Origin: Alphaproteobacteria bacterium
GTDB taxonomy: Bacteria > Pseudomonadota > Alphaproteobacteria > Micavibrionales > Micavibrionaceae
Direction of reading: 5' to 3'
NCBI GenBank assembly: GCA_028282385.1
Contig: JANQIB010000092.1
Location: 1-62,654 of the forward strand
DNA length: 62,654 bases
The notes below the pieces were generated by a model. That model was not told the DNA's origin, made no database searches, and saw only the letters and a program-made list of their open reading frames with translations. A program made the translations under genes and the position numbers. This document shows, in pieces, positions 52,140-60,531 of this stretch (position 1 is the first letter of the stretch; the number at the start of each line of letters is the position of its first letter).

Positions 52140-52754
52140 ATGAGCCGCGTGTCGATGACATACCGTATCTTTATTGTCATTCTGGCCTTGCTGACCCTGT
52201 ATGCGTCGTTTGAGATTATCCGCTTTTCTCGTATGAATGCGAAAGTGGTTTCGGTTGAGGCAGATTTTCTGACGCGGGGCCCTGAAAAGGCAGAGTTGGT
52301 AATTGTCGAGTTTCTGGATTTTAACTGTCCGTTTTGTAAAAAGCTCAATCAACCTTTGAAAGATTTTCTCGGGATCCGTCCGGATATCCGTTACATCGCC
52401 CGGCCTTATCCTGTGATGGGCGAGTCTTCTGATCGCCTGGCGCGGGTTGCGATTGCTGCTGGTCTTCAGGGGGCTTACTGGGAATTCCATGATGCGTTTC
52501 TCGCCAATCCGAATGAAATTACCGATCAATATATTCGCGAGACGGCAACTTTATATGATCTTGATTATGACCGGTTGATTGCAGATAGTGATGGCGAAGA
52601 GGTGAAAGCCATTCTTCAGGACAATATTGACGATGCACAAAGCAACGGGATTTATTCAACGCCGAGCCTATTCATCGGCAAAACCCTGATCCGGAGCTTT
52701 GCCAAAATGCCAACCGCCAGTGATCTTGTCAGGCTGGTTGAAGAACTTGAATAA
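52140..52754 (+). CDS. DsbA-family protein (CPFC), membrane-anchored
   Basis: A 204-residue protein with one N-terminal membrane segment (YRIFIVILALLTLYASF) and a periplasmic thioredoxin-like domain (FLDFNCPFCKKL, cis-Pro in YSTPSLF). AGGGGAG precedes the ATG. It starts 30 bases after the first DsbA, so the two may work together on the same substrates. Confidence 0.88.
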   Translation: MSRVSMTYRIFIVILALLTLYASFEIIRFSRMNAKVVSVEADFLTRGPEKAELVIVEFLDFNCPFCKKLNQPLKDFLGIRPDIRYIARPYPVMGESSDRLARVAIAAGLQGAYWEFHDAFLANPNEITDQYIRETATLYDLDYDRLIADSDGEEVKAILQDNIDDAQSNGIYSTPSLFIGKTLIRSFAKMPTASDLVRLVEELE

Positions 52755-52772
52755 AATATTGGAACGCGCCCT

Positions 52773-53234
52773 ATGAAATTTTTTCTAATGTTTTTGGTTT
52801 TTATCCCGGCGCTCATGTTGAGCGGATGTTTTGAACAAAAACCGGAAGAGATTAAGATTACGGATGTTTATGCGTTTGCCACAGCGCCGGGCGCGAAAAC
52901 CGGCGCGGCCTTTATGGTGATTGAAAATAACCTGAAAGAAGATGACCGGTTGATCGACGCACAGTCCGATATTGCCGAGATTACAGAGATCCATGAAAAT
53001 TATATCGATCCGGATGATGGTATGATGATGATGCGTAAGATCCGCGGGATTGATATTGCTATGGGCGATCAGGCCATTCTTGAGCCCAAGGGTCTTCATA
53101 TTATGCTGATTAAATTAAAACAGCCTTTAACGCTGGGTGAGGTTTTTGACTTAAGGCTTGTTTTTGAAAAGAGCGGCATGAAAACTGTGCAGGTAAAAAT
53201 TGTCAAACCGGGTGCGGGTGTGCATGTCCATTAA
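52773..53234 (+). CDS. PCu(A)C family copper chaperone lipoprotein
   Basis: A 153-residue protein with a lipobox (VFIPALMLSGC) and the PCuAC copper-binding pattern: a His in EIHEN, Met-rich GMMMMRKI, then GLHIMLI. Such proteins deliver Cu(I) to the CuA site of cytochrome oxidase. It sits 18 bases after the DsbA gene and overlaps aroQ, so it may be in one operon with the DsbA genes. Confidence 0.87.
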   Translation: MKFFLMFLVFIPALMLSGCFEQKPEEIKITDVYAFATAPGAKTGAAFMVIENNLKEDDRLIDAQSDIAEITEIHENYIDPDDGMMMMRKIRGIDIAMGDQAILEPKGLHIMLIKLKQPLTLGEVFDLRLVFEKSGMKTVQVKIVKPGAGVHVH

Positions 53235-53661
53235 AGTGTTAATCTTAAATGGTCCGAACCTGAACATGCTTGGTCAGCGTGAGCCAGAGATTTACGGTGA
53301 CCAGACACTGGCCGATATTGAAAAGCTTTGCCGGGATCAGGCGGCGTCTTTAGAGATGGAGATTGCTTTTCGCCAATCCAACCATGAGGGCGAACTTGTG
53401 ACATGGATCCAGGACGCAGTGGATCAGATTGACGGGCTGGTTATCAATGCGGCCGGTTATACCCATACGTCGGTTGCCCTGCATGATGCGCTCAAACTTC
53501 TCTCCTGTCCGGTCATTGAGGTTCACCTGTCTGATCCGCAGGAACGCGAGGATTTCCGCCATTTTTCCTATATTGAGCCGATTGCCGCCAGGGTCATTAA
53601 AGGACAGGGCGCTGAAGGCTATGCTCAGGCGCTAAAGGCGCTGGCTTCTATTGCCTCCTGA
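53224..53661 (+). CDS. aroQ: 3-dehydroquinate dehydratase, type II
   Basis: A 145-residue enzyme of the shikimate pathway. ILNGPNLNMLGQREPEIYG, NAAGYTHTSVALHDAL and PVIEVHLSDPQERE carry the catalytic Tyr, Arg and His. The ATG at 53224 lies inside the last codons of the copper-chaperone gene, so translation is probably coupled. It precedes accB as in many bacteria. Confidence 0.95.
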   Translation: MSIKVLILNGPNLNMLGQREPEIYGDQTLADIEKLCRDQAASLEMEIAFRQSNHEGELVTWIQDAVDQIDGLVINAAGYTHTSVALHDALKLLSCPVIEVHLSDPQEREDFRHFSYIEPIAARVIKGQGAEGYAQALKALASIAS

Positions 53662-53734
53662 TTGTTCCTGATCCTTTTGACTTTTTCCCTATTCTTGTCT
53701 AAACACGTTTGAAATAAGCAAGAGTGGTATTCTT

Positions 53735-54196
53735 ATGAAAATAGATAAAAAAGCGATTAAGGACCTCGCCAAATTGCTGGACGAGACGGACCTAAATGAA
53801 ATCGAGGTTGCCGAAGGCGATCAGGTAATCCGGGTCAGTAAAGGCGGTGGGGCCATTCCTGTTGCCGCGGCTGTACCTGCTGCGCCGGTCTCTATGCCCT
53901 CCGATCCGACCACACCGCAGGCCGCCAGCACCGAAGCGCCTGGGAATGTCACCGGTGATCATCCGGGCGCGGTAACTTCGCCCATGGTTGGGACAGCTTA
54001 TGCGGCCCCTGAACCGGGCGCGCCGAATTTTGTCTCCAAGGGCGATAGCGTTTCCGAGGGTGATACGCTTCTCATTATCGAAGCCATGAAAGTGATGAAT
54101 CCGATCAAGGCGCATAAGAGTGGAACCATTACTCAGGTTCTGGTTGAAAATGGTCAGCCGGTTGAATTCGGGGATGTGCTTTTTGTTATTGAATAG
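53735..54196 (+). CDS. accB: Acetyl-CoA carboxylase biotin carboxyl carrier protein
   Basis: A 153-residue BCCP subunit of acetyl-CoA carboxylase. The N-terminal part has DLAKLLDETDLNEIEV; a Pro/Ala-rich linker follows (AAAVPAAPVS), then the biotinyl domain with the biotinylated lysine in EAMKVMNPI. It is separated from accC by 97 bases that hold a palindromic repeat, instead of the usual tight coupling. Confidence 0.96.
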   Translation: MKIDKKAIKDLAKLLDETDLNEIEVAEGDQVIRVSKGGGAIPVAAAVPAAPVSMPSDPTTPQAASTEAPGNVTGDHPGAVTSPMVGTAYAAPEPGAPNFVSKGDSVSEGDTLLIIEAMKVMNPIKAHKSGTITQVLVENGQPVEFGDVLFVIE

Positions 54197-54202
54197 TTTT
54201 TG

Positions 54203-54288
54203 AACCACAGATAAACACAGATGCACACAGATCATATCTTTAAATCTCTTTTTCCGTCATCCGTGTTTATCTGTGTTCATCGGTGGTT
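54203..54288. repeat. AACCAC-type palindromic repeat, copy 3, inside the accB-accC operon
   Basis: Left arm AACCACAGATAAACACAGATG then CACACAGAT, right arm CATCCGTGTTTATCTGTG..CGGTGGTT. It fills the gap between the accB stop and the accC start, with AGAT-type units instead of AACG units. Confidence 0.85.
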
Positions 54289-54293
54289 AAATA

Positions 54294-55634
54294 ATGTTTA
54301 AGAAGATTTTAATTGCAAACCGTGGAGAGATCGCTCTCCGGATTATCCGGGCGTGCCGCGAGATGGGCATTGAAAGTGTCGCAGTGCATTCAACGGCGGA
54401 TGCGAACTCGATGGCGGTGCGTCTGGCTGACGAATCTGTTTGTATTGGTCCGCCGCAGGCCAAAGACAGCTATCTGAATATTCCCTCTATCCTAACCGCA
54501 GCCGCAGTCACCGGCGCGGATGCGATTCACCCGGGCTATGGGTTCTTATCTGAAAATGCGCAGTTTGCGCGCATGATTGAAGAGCATGGTTTTACTTTTA
54601 TCGGGCCGAAGCCTGAGCATATCGAAAAGATGGGTGACAAGGTGACCGCCAAGCAAACGGTGAAAGAGCTTGGTCTGCCGGTTGTTCCCGGCTCTGACGG
54701 GGCGATGGAAACCTATGAAGAAGGTCTGGAATTTGCAAAAGAAGCCGGCTTTCCGGTTTTGATTAAGGCCGCCTCCGGCGGCGGCGGCAAAGGCATGCAG
54801 GTTGTGCGCGAAGAGGGCGCCTTTGAAGAGGCTTATCAAACCGCGCGGCGCGAAGCAAAAGCCAATTTCGGCGATGATACGGTTTACCTGGAAAAATATC
54901 TCGAAAAACCGCGCCATATTGAAATCCAGATTTTTGGCGATAAACACGGCAATGCGATTCATTTGGGCGAGCGGGATTGCTCCATTCAGCGCCGTCACCA
55001 AAAACTGGTCGAAGAAGCGCCCTCGCCGATTTTAAAAGATGAAGAGCGTGATGCGATCGGAACGCTGGCGGCCGATGTCATCCGCAAGATGGGATATGTC
55101 GGCGCGGGCACAATCGAGTTTCTTTATGAAGACGGTGAATTTTACTTCATGGAAATGAATACACGGATCCAGGTGGAGCACCCGGTGACGGAAATGATTA
55201 CCGGGATTGATTTGATCGCCGAGCAAATCCGTGTTGCGGCGGGCGAACCTTTATCGATCAAAAAAGACCGGATCCGCTTCCGCGGTCATGCGATTGAAAT
55301 CCGTATTAACGCCGAAGATCCGGATACATTTATTCCCTCGCCCGGAAAAATTACCCAGTTCCATGCGCCGGGCGGGCTTGGCGTACGGTTTGATTCGGCG
55401 ATTTACGGCGGCTATTCCATTCCGCCTTATTACGATTCCATGGTCGGAAAACTGATCGTTCATGGCCGCAACCGTGAGGAATGTTTGCGCCGTCTGCGCC
55501 GGGCGATCGTTGAAACGGTGGTTGACGGGGTTAAGACTACCTTACCTTTGCATCTCTGGATTATCCAGCAGGACGATTTTGTCAGTGGAAATTACACCAT
55601 TCACTGGCTTGAGCATCAGCTGGCGGAGCGGTAA
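54294..55634 (+). CDS. accC: Acetyl-CoA carboxylase biotin carboxylase
   Basis: A 446-residue ATP-grasp enzyme that carboxylates the biotin on Acc[20 protein letters not shown], the ATP loop [14 protein letters not shown], the catalytic region [20 protein letters not shown] and the C-terminal domain are all present. It starts right after the palindromic repeat in the accB-accC gap. Confidence 0.97.
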   Translation: MFKKILIANRGEIALRIIRACREMGIESVAVHSTADANSMAVRLADESVCIGPPQAKDSYLNIPSILTAAAVTGADAIHPGYGFLSENAQFARMIEEHGFTFIGPKPEHIEKMGDKVTAKQTVKELGLPVVPGSDGAMETYEEGLEFAKEAGFPVLIKAASGGGGKGMQVVREEGAFEEAYQTARREAKANFGDDTVYLEKYLEKPRHIEIQIFGDKHGNAIHLGERDCSIQRRHQKLVEEAPSPILKDEERDAIGTLAADVIRKMGYVGAGTIEFLYEDGEFYFMEMNTRIQVEHPVTEMITGIDLIAEQIRVAAGEPLSIKKDRIRFRGHAIEIRINAEDPDTFIPSPGKITQFHAPGGLGVRFDSAIYGGYSIPPYYDSMVGKLIVHGRNREECLRRLRRAIVETVVDGVKTTLPLHLWIIQQDDFVSGNYTIHWLEHQLAER

Positions 55635-55643
55635 CTCCGTTCT

Positions 55644-55886
55644 TTAAATATCTTTTGGATTTTTAAGCCATTTTTTCCAAGCTGGCAGGATCAGTTCATC
55701 CGGCGTTACTTTTAACGCGCGGGAAAGTTTGAAAAGCGTTGCAAAAGACGGGGAGTGTTCTCCGGCTTCAAGGTTTTGCAAAAACCTGTTTGAAATGCCT
55801 GCCGTACCGGAAAGCTGTTCTTGCGTCATTCCTTTTTTATCACGTGTAGAACTGATCGCCTGACCAATAGAATCTTTTAAAGACAT
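55644..55886 (-). CDS. XRE-family helix-turn-helix regulator
   Basis: An 80-residue protein that is mostly one helix-turn-helix (GMTQEQLSGTAGISNRFLQNLEAG). The upstream intergenic space holds overlapping inverted repeats that are probably its operator. It is divergent from a small gene at 55991 and convergent with accC. Confidence 0.82.
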   Translation of the reverse strand: MSLKDSIGQAISSTRDKKGMTQEQLSGTAGISNRFLQNLEAGEHSPSFATLFKLSRALKVTPDELILPAWKKWLKNPKDI

Positions 55887-55941
55887 TTTTGAAAAGCCGT
55901 TTTTAAACTTGTTTTACAAAGATGCACGAAGTATGTTGCGT

Positions 55942-55962
55942 GTAACACGTGGTGTTACCACG
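55942..55962. promoter_or_regulatory. Overlapping inverted repeats, probable XRE operator
   Basis: GTAACAC-GTG-GTGTTAC (55942-55958) and CGTGGT-GTT-ACCACG (55948-55962) overlap, between divergent genes. The position fits autoregulation by the XRE protein and control of the small gene. Confidence 0.55.
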
Positions 55963-55990
55963 TTATCTTGAAATAAAAAGGGTACGAAAA

Positions 55991-56182
55991 ATGAGTAATG
56001 AAAAAGATAATTTTGAAAGAGAATTGGGCTTATGCGCAGGGTTTGAACATGTGGAATTGAATACAAACGAGAGTCGTTTATTAAAACTGTTTAGGGGTTT
56101 GCCACCCGATGTTCAGGAGTATTTTTTATCTTTTGTCGACTTTCTTCAAAAGGACAGGCAAAGGGCCGGAAAATCCGGTTAA
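55991..56182 (+). CDS. Small hypothetical protein
   Basis: A 63-residue soluble acidic protein (FERELGLCAGFEHVE) with no recognised family. I place the start at the ATG at 55991 after AAAGGG, since the upstream extension overlaps the operator. It is divergent from the XRE gene and probably controlled by it. Confidence 0.55.
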   Translation: MSNEKDNFERELGLCAGFEHVELNTNESRLLKLFRGLPPDVQEYFLSFVDFLQKDRQRAGKSG

Positions 56183-56187
56183 GCAAT

Positions 56188-56212
56188 CTTGGTGTCTTGG
56201 TGTCTTCGTGGT
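56188..56212. repeat. Half copy of an AACCAC-type repeat
   Basis: CTTGGTGTCTTGGTGTCTTC then GTGGT is the right half of the kind of arm seen in other copies, with GGTGTCTT units. The matching left arm is absent here, so it may be a decayed copy. It lies directly before aat. Confidence 0.55.
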
Positions 56213-56224
56213 AAATCAACAGGA

Positions 56225-56893
56225 ATGTATACCGAGGCCACACCGGAATTGATTTTACAGGCTTACCGCGAAGGGATTTTCCCGATGGCGGAAAGCGCGG
56301 AGAGTGTTTTTTTCAATTTTTATAAACCCGAACATCGCGGCCAACTTTCCATTGATAACCTTCATATTCCACGTCGCCTTAGAAAAACGCTTAAGCAAAT
56401 GCCTTACCGCGTTAGTGTTGATGAAGATTTCCCCGCCGTGATTGATCTTTGCGCAGAAAAAGCAGACGGGCGCGCCAGCACATGGATCAACAAGCCGATC
56501 CGTGATGTCTTCGTGGAGTTGTATGAGATGGGGTTTGCGCATTCGGTTGAATGCTGGGCAGACACCGAAGACGGCACGGAAGAACTGGCCGGTGGATTAT
56601 ACGGGCTGGCGCTGGGTGGTGTTTTTTGCGGGGAAAGCATGGCCACCCGTTCTACGGATGCGAGCAAGATTGCGCTGGTCCATCTCTGTGCGCGGCTTTC
56701 AAAAGCTGGCTTTGACATTCTCGACACGCAATTTATTAATCCGCATCTTGAACAATTCGGTGTTTATGAAGTGCCGCAAAAAGACTATGAAGAAAAAATC
56801 AAAACCGTGATGCAAAAAAAATGTGATTTTTTACTTTCAGATCCGCCGGTGAGTGAACGCGATTTGATCAAAGAATATTTATCAGATGGATGA
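56225..56893 (+). CDS. aat: Leucyl/phenylalanyl-tRNA-protein transferase
   Basis: A 222-residue enzyme that adds Leu or Phe to N-terminal Lys or Arg, marking proteins for degradation by ClpAP through ClpS. AYREGIFPMAES, GGLYGLALGGVFCGESM and DASKIALVHLC are conserved blocks. The ATG at 56225 is preceded closely by AGGA, unusually tight. The related protease clpA lies at the right end of the window. Confidence 0.95.
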   Translation: MYTEATPELILQAYREGIFPMAESAESVFFNFYKPEHRGQLSIDNLHIPRRLRKTLKQMPYRVSVDEDFPAVIDLCAEKADGRASTWINKPIRDVFVELYEMGFAHSVECWADTEDGTEELAGGLYGLALGGVFCGESMATRSTDASKIALVHLCARLSKAGFDILDTQFINPHLEQFGVYEVPQKDYEEKIKTVMQKKCDFLLSDPPVSERDLIKEYLSDG

Positions 56894-56900
56894 TTGATAA

Positions 56901-57617
56901 TTATGGTGCGGGTTTTGGTCCGCTGGTATCGAGATTACGCTGTGCTTGTGAAGATTCTTTCACTCTATACATCTCTGTATCTGCAGCAATTTCCAGATCT
57001 TTAGCTGTTTGCATTGTTTTACGATTAAAAATGGCAAGGCCAAGGCTTGCACTATATTCAATTGTTTTTCCTTCATATGGAACAGATCGGGAGCTGAAAA
57101 TTTCTTGGTATCTTTTTAGTGCGTCTTGTGCACCTTCTGCATCCGTTTCAACTAAAATAATTATAAACTCGTCTCCGCCTTTACGGACCCAAATATCAGA
57201 TATACGACCTACTTCTTCTGATACGTGAGCAATATCGCGTAATGCTTCGTCACCTCCATCATGTCCGTATGTGCTGTTAATGTTGCTGAAGTCGTCAAAG
57301 TCAATATAGATTATACTTAAGCCAGTCTTATAGCGCTTTACGCGCTCAACTTCCTTTTGCATGAACTCTTCATAAAAGCGTGAATTATACAAACCTGTTA
57401 ACTGATCCTTGTAGGCCTTGAGGTTAGCTATATCAAGCTGCCTTTGTGTATCTCTTAATGTAAACAGAAGTATTTCTACTGTGTCCCGAATGTCTTCAGG
57501 ATCTTTAACAAGATCGTCAGTAAGTCTGCGGATGCTGTCATCATCGCAGTCGCGGAGGTTAATATCCCCGCCGCTCTTTTGATTTAGGATTTCAGTCAAA
57601 GTATCGTTTTCTACCAT
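56901..57617 (-). CDS. GGDEF-domain diguanylate cyclase
   Basis: A 238-residue cytoplasmic protein with an N-terminal helical region and a GGDEF domain (WVRKGGDEFIIIL with the intact GGDEF signature). The I-site RxxD (RISD) lies five residues before it, so product inhibition is likely. It probably makes cyclic di-GMP. No sensor domain is recognisable in the first 80 residues. It lies convergent with aat. Confidence 0.9.
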   Translation of the reverse strand: MVENDTLTEILNQKSGGDINLRDCDDDSIRRLTDDLVKDPEDIRDTVEILLFTLRDTQRQLDIANLKAYKDQLTGLYNSRFYEEFMQKEVERVKRYKTGLSIIYIDFDDFSNINSTYGHDGGDEALRDIAHVSEEVGRISDIWVRKGGDEFIIILVETDAEGAQDALKRYQEIFSSRSVPYEGKTIEYSASLGLAIFNRKTMQTAKDLEIAADTEMYRVKESSQAQRNLDTSGPKPAP

Positions 57618-57696
57618 GAGGAAGAACTTACCCCAGGAAAGATATTATGTCAAACAAAAAATGAGAGAAGGGAGCGGGCAGGGTGATGTTGATAAC

Positions 57697-58236
57697 TTAT
57701 TGATCTGGTTTTATTTCTTCTGATTCTTCAGTTGGTTCGGCGGTATTCAGGCCTTCCTGGTCAGTCGTTTCATCAGCCTGATCCGCTGGTTTGTCTTCAG
57801 CCTCTGTCGTTTCCTGCTCTGCCGTCTTTTCGGCCTTTTCAGGTTCTTTTCCTGCGCAGTCAATCACCCAGATATCATAAACCGGGTGGTCCATGGCTGA
57901 GAGTGCCGGGGAAGAGGCAAACATCCAGCCTGAAAACACCCATTCTGATTTTCCCGTTTCCGGCGGAACTTCCCAGATCTGGATAAAGGCAGCGCTTTCG
58001 GGTGTTTCGATCGGCGGGTTTTTTCGGCAGGCCTGAATGCGGATATGCAAGGGGCCGTATTGGAAAGTTTCGCCGACTTTGGCTTCGAGCGTTGTTGTCC
58101 GTGCGGTGGATTTATCAAGTCCTTTCAAAACGACCTTTGGATAGTCTTCCATCATGGCGCGCACGGGCGCGGCGCATAAAACCATCCCGGCCAAAGCCGG
58201 GAGGAAAAAGGAAAAGAATTTAAACCTGTTTTTCAT
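57697..58236 (-). CDS. DUF2155 family exported protein
   Basis: A 179-residue protein with a signal peptide (FFLPALAGMVLCAAPVRA) and the DUF2155 core (RTTTLEAKVGETFQYGPLHI, then VFSGWMFASSPALSAMDHPVYDIWVIDC). The last 50 residues are Glu/Ala-rich and probably disordered. Family members usually accompany aat and mlaD in alphaproteobacteria. Its start overlaps the mlaD stop by one base. Confidence 0.9.
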   Translation of the reverse strand: MKNRFKFFSFFLPALAGMVLCAAPVRAMMEDYPKVVLKGLDKSTARTTTLEAKVGETFQYGPLHIRIQACRKNPPIETPESAAFIQIWEVPPETGKSEWVFSGWMFASSPALSAMDHPVYDIWVIDCAGKEPEKAEKTAEQETTEAEDKPADQADETTDQEGLNTAEPTEESEEIKPDQ

Positions 58237-58724
58237 TAGAGATCAGCTTCACCCGGCTCTTCTTTTTCATCTTTGTCGTCATCGTCCTGCAGGGAGAAGA
58301 TGAATTTGCCGAGAAGCTGTTCCAGATTTTGCGGTGCCTGCGTAAATAAAATGCGTCCGCCGGGCGGAAGCATCTCTTCAGAGGCGCCCGGTTCAAGCGC
58401 CATATATTTGCCGCCCAGAAGACTTTGACTGCTGATGAAGGCGGCCGTGTCATCCGGGATCTGGACATCAGATTCAATACTCATTGTCACGCGCGCAAGG
58501 TAGCTTTGCGGATCGAGATCAATTTTGGCCACAGAACCGACTTTCACGCCGCTGATCTGAACATCATCTCCAATGCCAAGTCCGCCAATTCCCGAAAAGT
58601 TGGCCGTGACTTCATAGCCTTTCACCGCCCCGACATTGGCCGTTGAATAGCTAAAGACCAGAAAGACCAGGGCGACGGCAATCACAACCGCGCCAAGTCC
58701 TGTTTCAATTACATTATGCTTCAT
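58236..58724 (-). CDS. mlaD: Lipid asymmetry substrate-binding protein MlaD
   Basis: A 162-residue protein with an N-terminal membrane anchor (GAVVIAVALVFLVFSY) and the MCE domain (GYEVTANFSGIGGLGIGDDV, VKVGSVAKIDL). It probably supplies phospholipid to or from MlaE/MlaF (17.7-19.3 kb). Upstream, AAGGAG occurs twice (58733-58738 and 58746-58751), which may raise translation. It overlaps the DUF2155 start. Confidence 0.93.
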   Translation of the reverse strand: MKHNVIETGLGAVVIAVALVFLVFSYSTANVGAVKGYEVTANFSGIGGLGIGDDVQISGVKVGSVAKIDLDPQSYLARVTMSIESDVQIPDDTAAFISSQSLLGGKYMALEPGASEEMLPPGGRILFTQAPQNLEQLLGKFIFSLQDDDDKDEKEEPGEADL

Positions 58725-58755
58725 AATATGTACTCCTTATATATACTCCTTAATT

Positions 58756-59142
58756 TTATTCCGGTTGCCAGGCTTCGTAATCGCCGGTGGCTTTATCCCG
58801 CTGCCCGCCGGAGAGAAGATGTCCCGGTGGCCGGTAAGCCTGATCGGTTCCGGTTAAATTCGGTTGGTGCGGCTTTTGCCATTTGCGCCGGAAAGAGGAT
58901 TCGCCCGGCGGGCTTTCCATTTGATGGTGGAGCCAGCCATGCCATTCCGGCGGGACTTTTGTGGCTTCGGGTGCGCCTTTATAAACGACCCAGCGGCGCG
59001 GATGGTTATAGCCTTTGCGCGCGGGCGCTTCGTAATAGCGGTTGCCGTAAGAATCCTGCCCGATTTTCTTTGAACGGCTAAAGAGCGTCACAAAACGGAT
59101 ATGAACCGGGGACAGAACACCAAGAAAACTAAAGAGACCCAT
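58756..59142 (-). CDS. NADH:ubiquinone oxidoreductase subunit NDUFA12
   Basis: A 128-residue homologue of the B17.2 accessory subunit of complex I (VGQDSYGNRYYE-type IGQDSYGNRYYEA, RRWVVYKGAPEATKVPPEWHGWLH). The family occurs in mitochondria and alphaproteobacteria. I place the start at the ATG at 59142 (MGLFSFLG). It is the first gene of the NDUFA12-mlaD-DUF2155 minus-strand run. Confidence 0.93.
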   Translation of the reverse strand: MGLFSFLGVLSPVHIRFVTLFSRSKKIGQDSYGNRYYEAPARKGYNHPRRWVVYKGAPEATKVPPEWHGWLHHQMESPPGESSFRRKWQKPHQPNLTGTDQAYRPPGHLLSGGQRDKATGDYEAWQPE

Positions 59143-59226
59143 TTTTTTCGCTCCACTTTTCAGATGCTTAAAAATGACGTAAAAGCGGGAGGCAATCAAG
59201 TTTAAAGACAGGAGCAGGAAAAAATT

Positions 59227-59688
59227 ATGACATCTATTGAAGAAAAGCTGGCCGCAAAAGGCTATACGCTGCCCGAAGCTCCTGAGGCTTTGTTTAATTA
59301 TGTGCCTTATGTGGTGAGTGGCAATCTGGTTTTTGTCGCCGGGCAGGTGCCGATTGGCGGATCGCGTGAGTATAAAGGCAAGGTCGGGGTGGATTTAAGT
59401 GTGGAAGAAGGCCAGGAAGCGGCGGCGCAATGTGCGCTGAACCTGCTGGCCCAGGCCAGGGATGCTGCCGGCGGTGACTGGAGCCGGGTAAAACGCTGCG
59501 TCAAGCTGGGCGGATTTGTTAACTCCGCGCCGGATTTCACAGACCAGTCTGTTGTCTTAAATGGCGCTTCCGACTTAATGGTTGAGGCATTAGGGGATGC
59601 CGGACGTCATGCCCGCTTTGCGGTGAGCGCGCCGTCCCTGCCGGCCGGCTTTGCGGTTGAAGTAGATGGTGTGTTCGAAATTTCGTGA
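59227..59688 (+). CDS. RidA family protein
   Basis: A 153-residue protein of the YjgF/YER057c/UK114 family (FVAGQVPIGG, EEGQEAAAQCALNLLAQARD). Many members hydrolyse reactive enamine or imine intermediates from amino-acid metabolism; others have unknown roles. AGGAGC precedes the ATG. Confidence 0.9.
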   Translation: MTSIEEKLAAKGYTLPEAPEALFNYVPYVVSGNLVFVAGQVPIGGSREYKGKVGVDLSVEEGQEAAAQCALNLLAQARDAAGGDWSRVKRCVKLGGFVNSAPDFTDQSVVLNGASDLMVEALGDAGRHARFAVSAPSLPAGFAVEVDGVFEIS

Positions 59689-59716
59689 ACTACGCATTTT
59701 GTGATACCATCTAAAG

Positions 59717-60523
59717 ATGGAAATTAATTCGCAATCCGGCAATGCCGTTCTCTGGGCATTAATGGCGATTGCCCTTTTTGGCGCGCTGACGGCGGCAATT
59801 ATGACTGGATCGCGATCCAGCATAAAGATTATGAGTGATGAAGAGGCGCAGGCACAGGCCTATGCGAGTCAGGAATATACCAATACGGTCAATGCCGCAC
59901 TCAAACGGCTCAAACTGCGCGGCTGTGAAGATAGTGAAATTTCCTATGAAACGCCCAAAGGTAACAACCCTAATCCACTCGCCCCGGCAAATGAAAAATG
60001 TCATGTGTATCGCCTGAATGGAGGGCAGGTGGAATTCCAGGGCGTTGATGTTGCTGCGGCAGGGAAACGGGTCTTTGTGACATCGACAACAACTGAAGGA
60101 AATTTTGGCGGTCTTGCAGGGGGCGATACAATTTGCAACAATCTGGCCGCGGTTGCCGGCCTGGGCGGTACATACATGGCATGGCTGTCCGATAGTACGG
60201 CCAGCCCGGATACGAGATTTACAAAATCGACGGATGATTACATCCTGGTGGATGATACCGTTATTGCCAATGGCTGGACCGATTTAATCGATGCTGATCT
60301 CGATCATGCCATTAATCTTGATGAAAACGGTAATAGTCTCAATACTGAGACATTTACAGGTACAATATACAATGGTACAGGGCATGCTCTTCATTGTAAT
60401 GATTGGACGACAAACGCCCTTCAGGCCGCCGTGGGTGGTCGCAATCACATGACCAATGCAGGCTGGACACAATCCGCCGCGGATTGTGGCAGTCCTAATA
60501 ATTTGTATTGTTTTGAGCAATAA
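59717..60523 (+). CDS. Pseudopilin-like protein with a DUF1554 domain
   Basis: A 268-residue protein. A hydrophobic segment near the start (GNAVLWALMAIALFGALTAAIM) resembles a type IV pilin or pseudopilin helix. The C-terminal part contains KRVFVTSTTTEGNFGGLAGG, TYMAWLSDSTASP and LYCFEQ, the order seen in DUF1554, a C-type-lectin-like extracellular domain. It has six to eight cysteines that could form disulfides. It may be a surface adhesin carried on a pseudopilin stem. It is convergent with clpA. Confidence 0.78.
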   Translation: MEINSQSGNAVLWALMAIALFGALTAAIMTGSRSSIKIMSDEEAQAQAYASQEYTNTVNAALKRLKLRGCEDSEISYETPKGNNPNPLAPANEKCHVYRLNGGQVEFQGVDVAAAGKRVFVTSTTTEGNFGGLAGGDTICNNLAAVAGLGGTYMAWLSDSTASPDTRFTKSTDDYILVDDTVIANGWTDLIDADLDHAINLDENGNSLNTETFTGTIYNGTGHALHCNDWTTNALQAAVGGRNHMTNAGWTQSAADCGSPNNLYCFEQ

Positions 60524-60531
60524 CGCCGATA

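Noticed and set aside
55942..55958. CACGTG in the XRE operator as another parS
   Set aside because: The arms (GTAACAC/GTGTTAC) do not match parS, and the centre differs.
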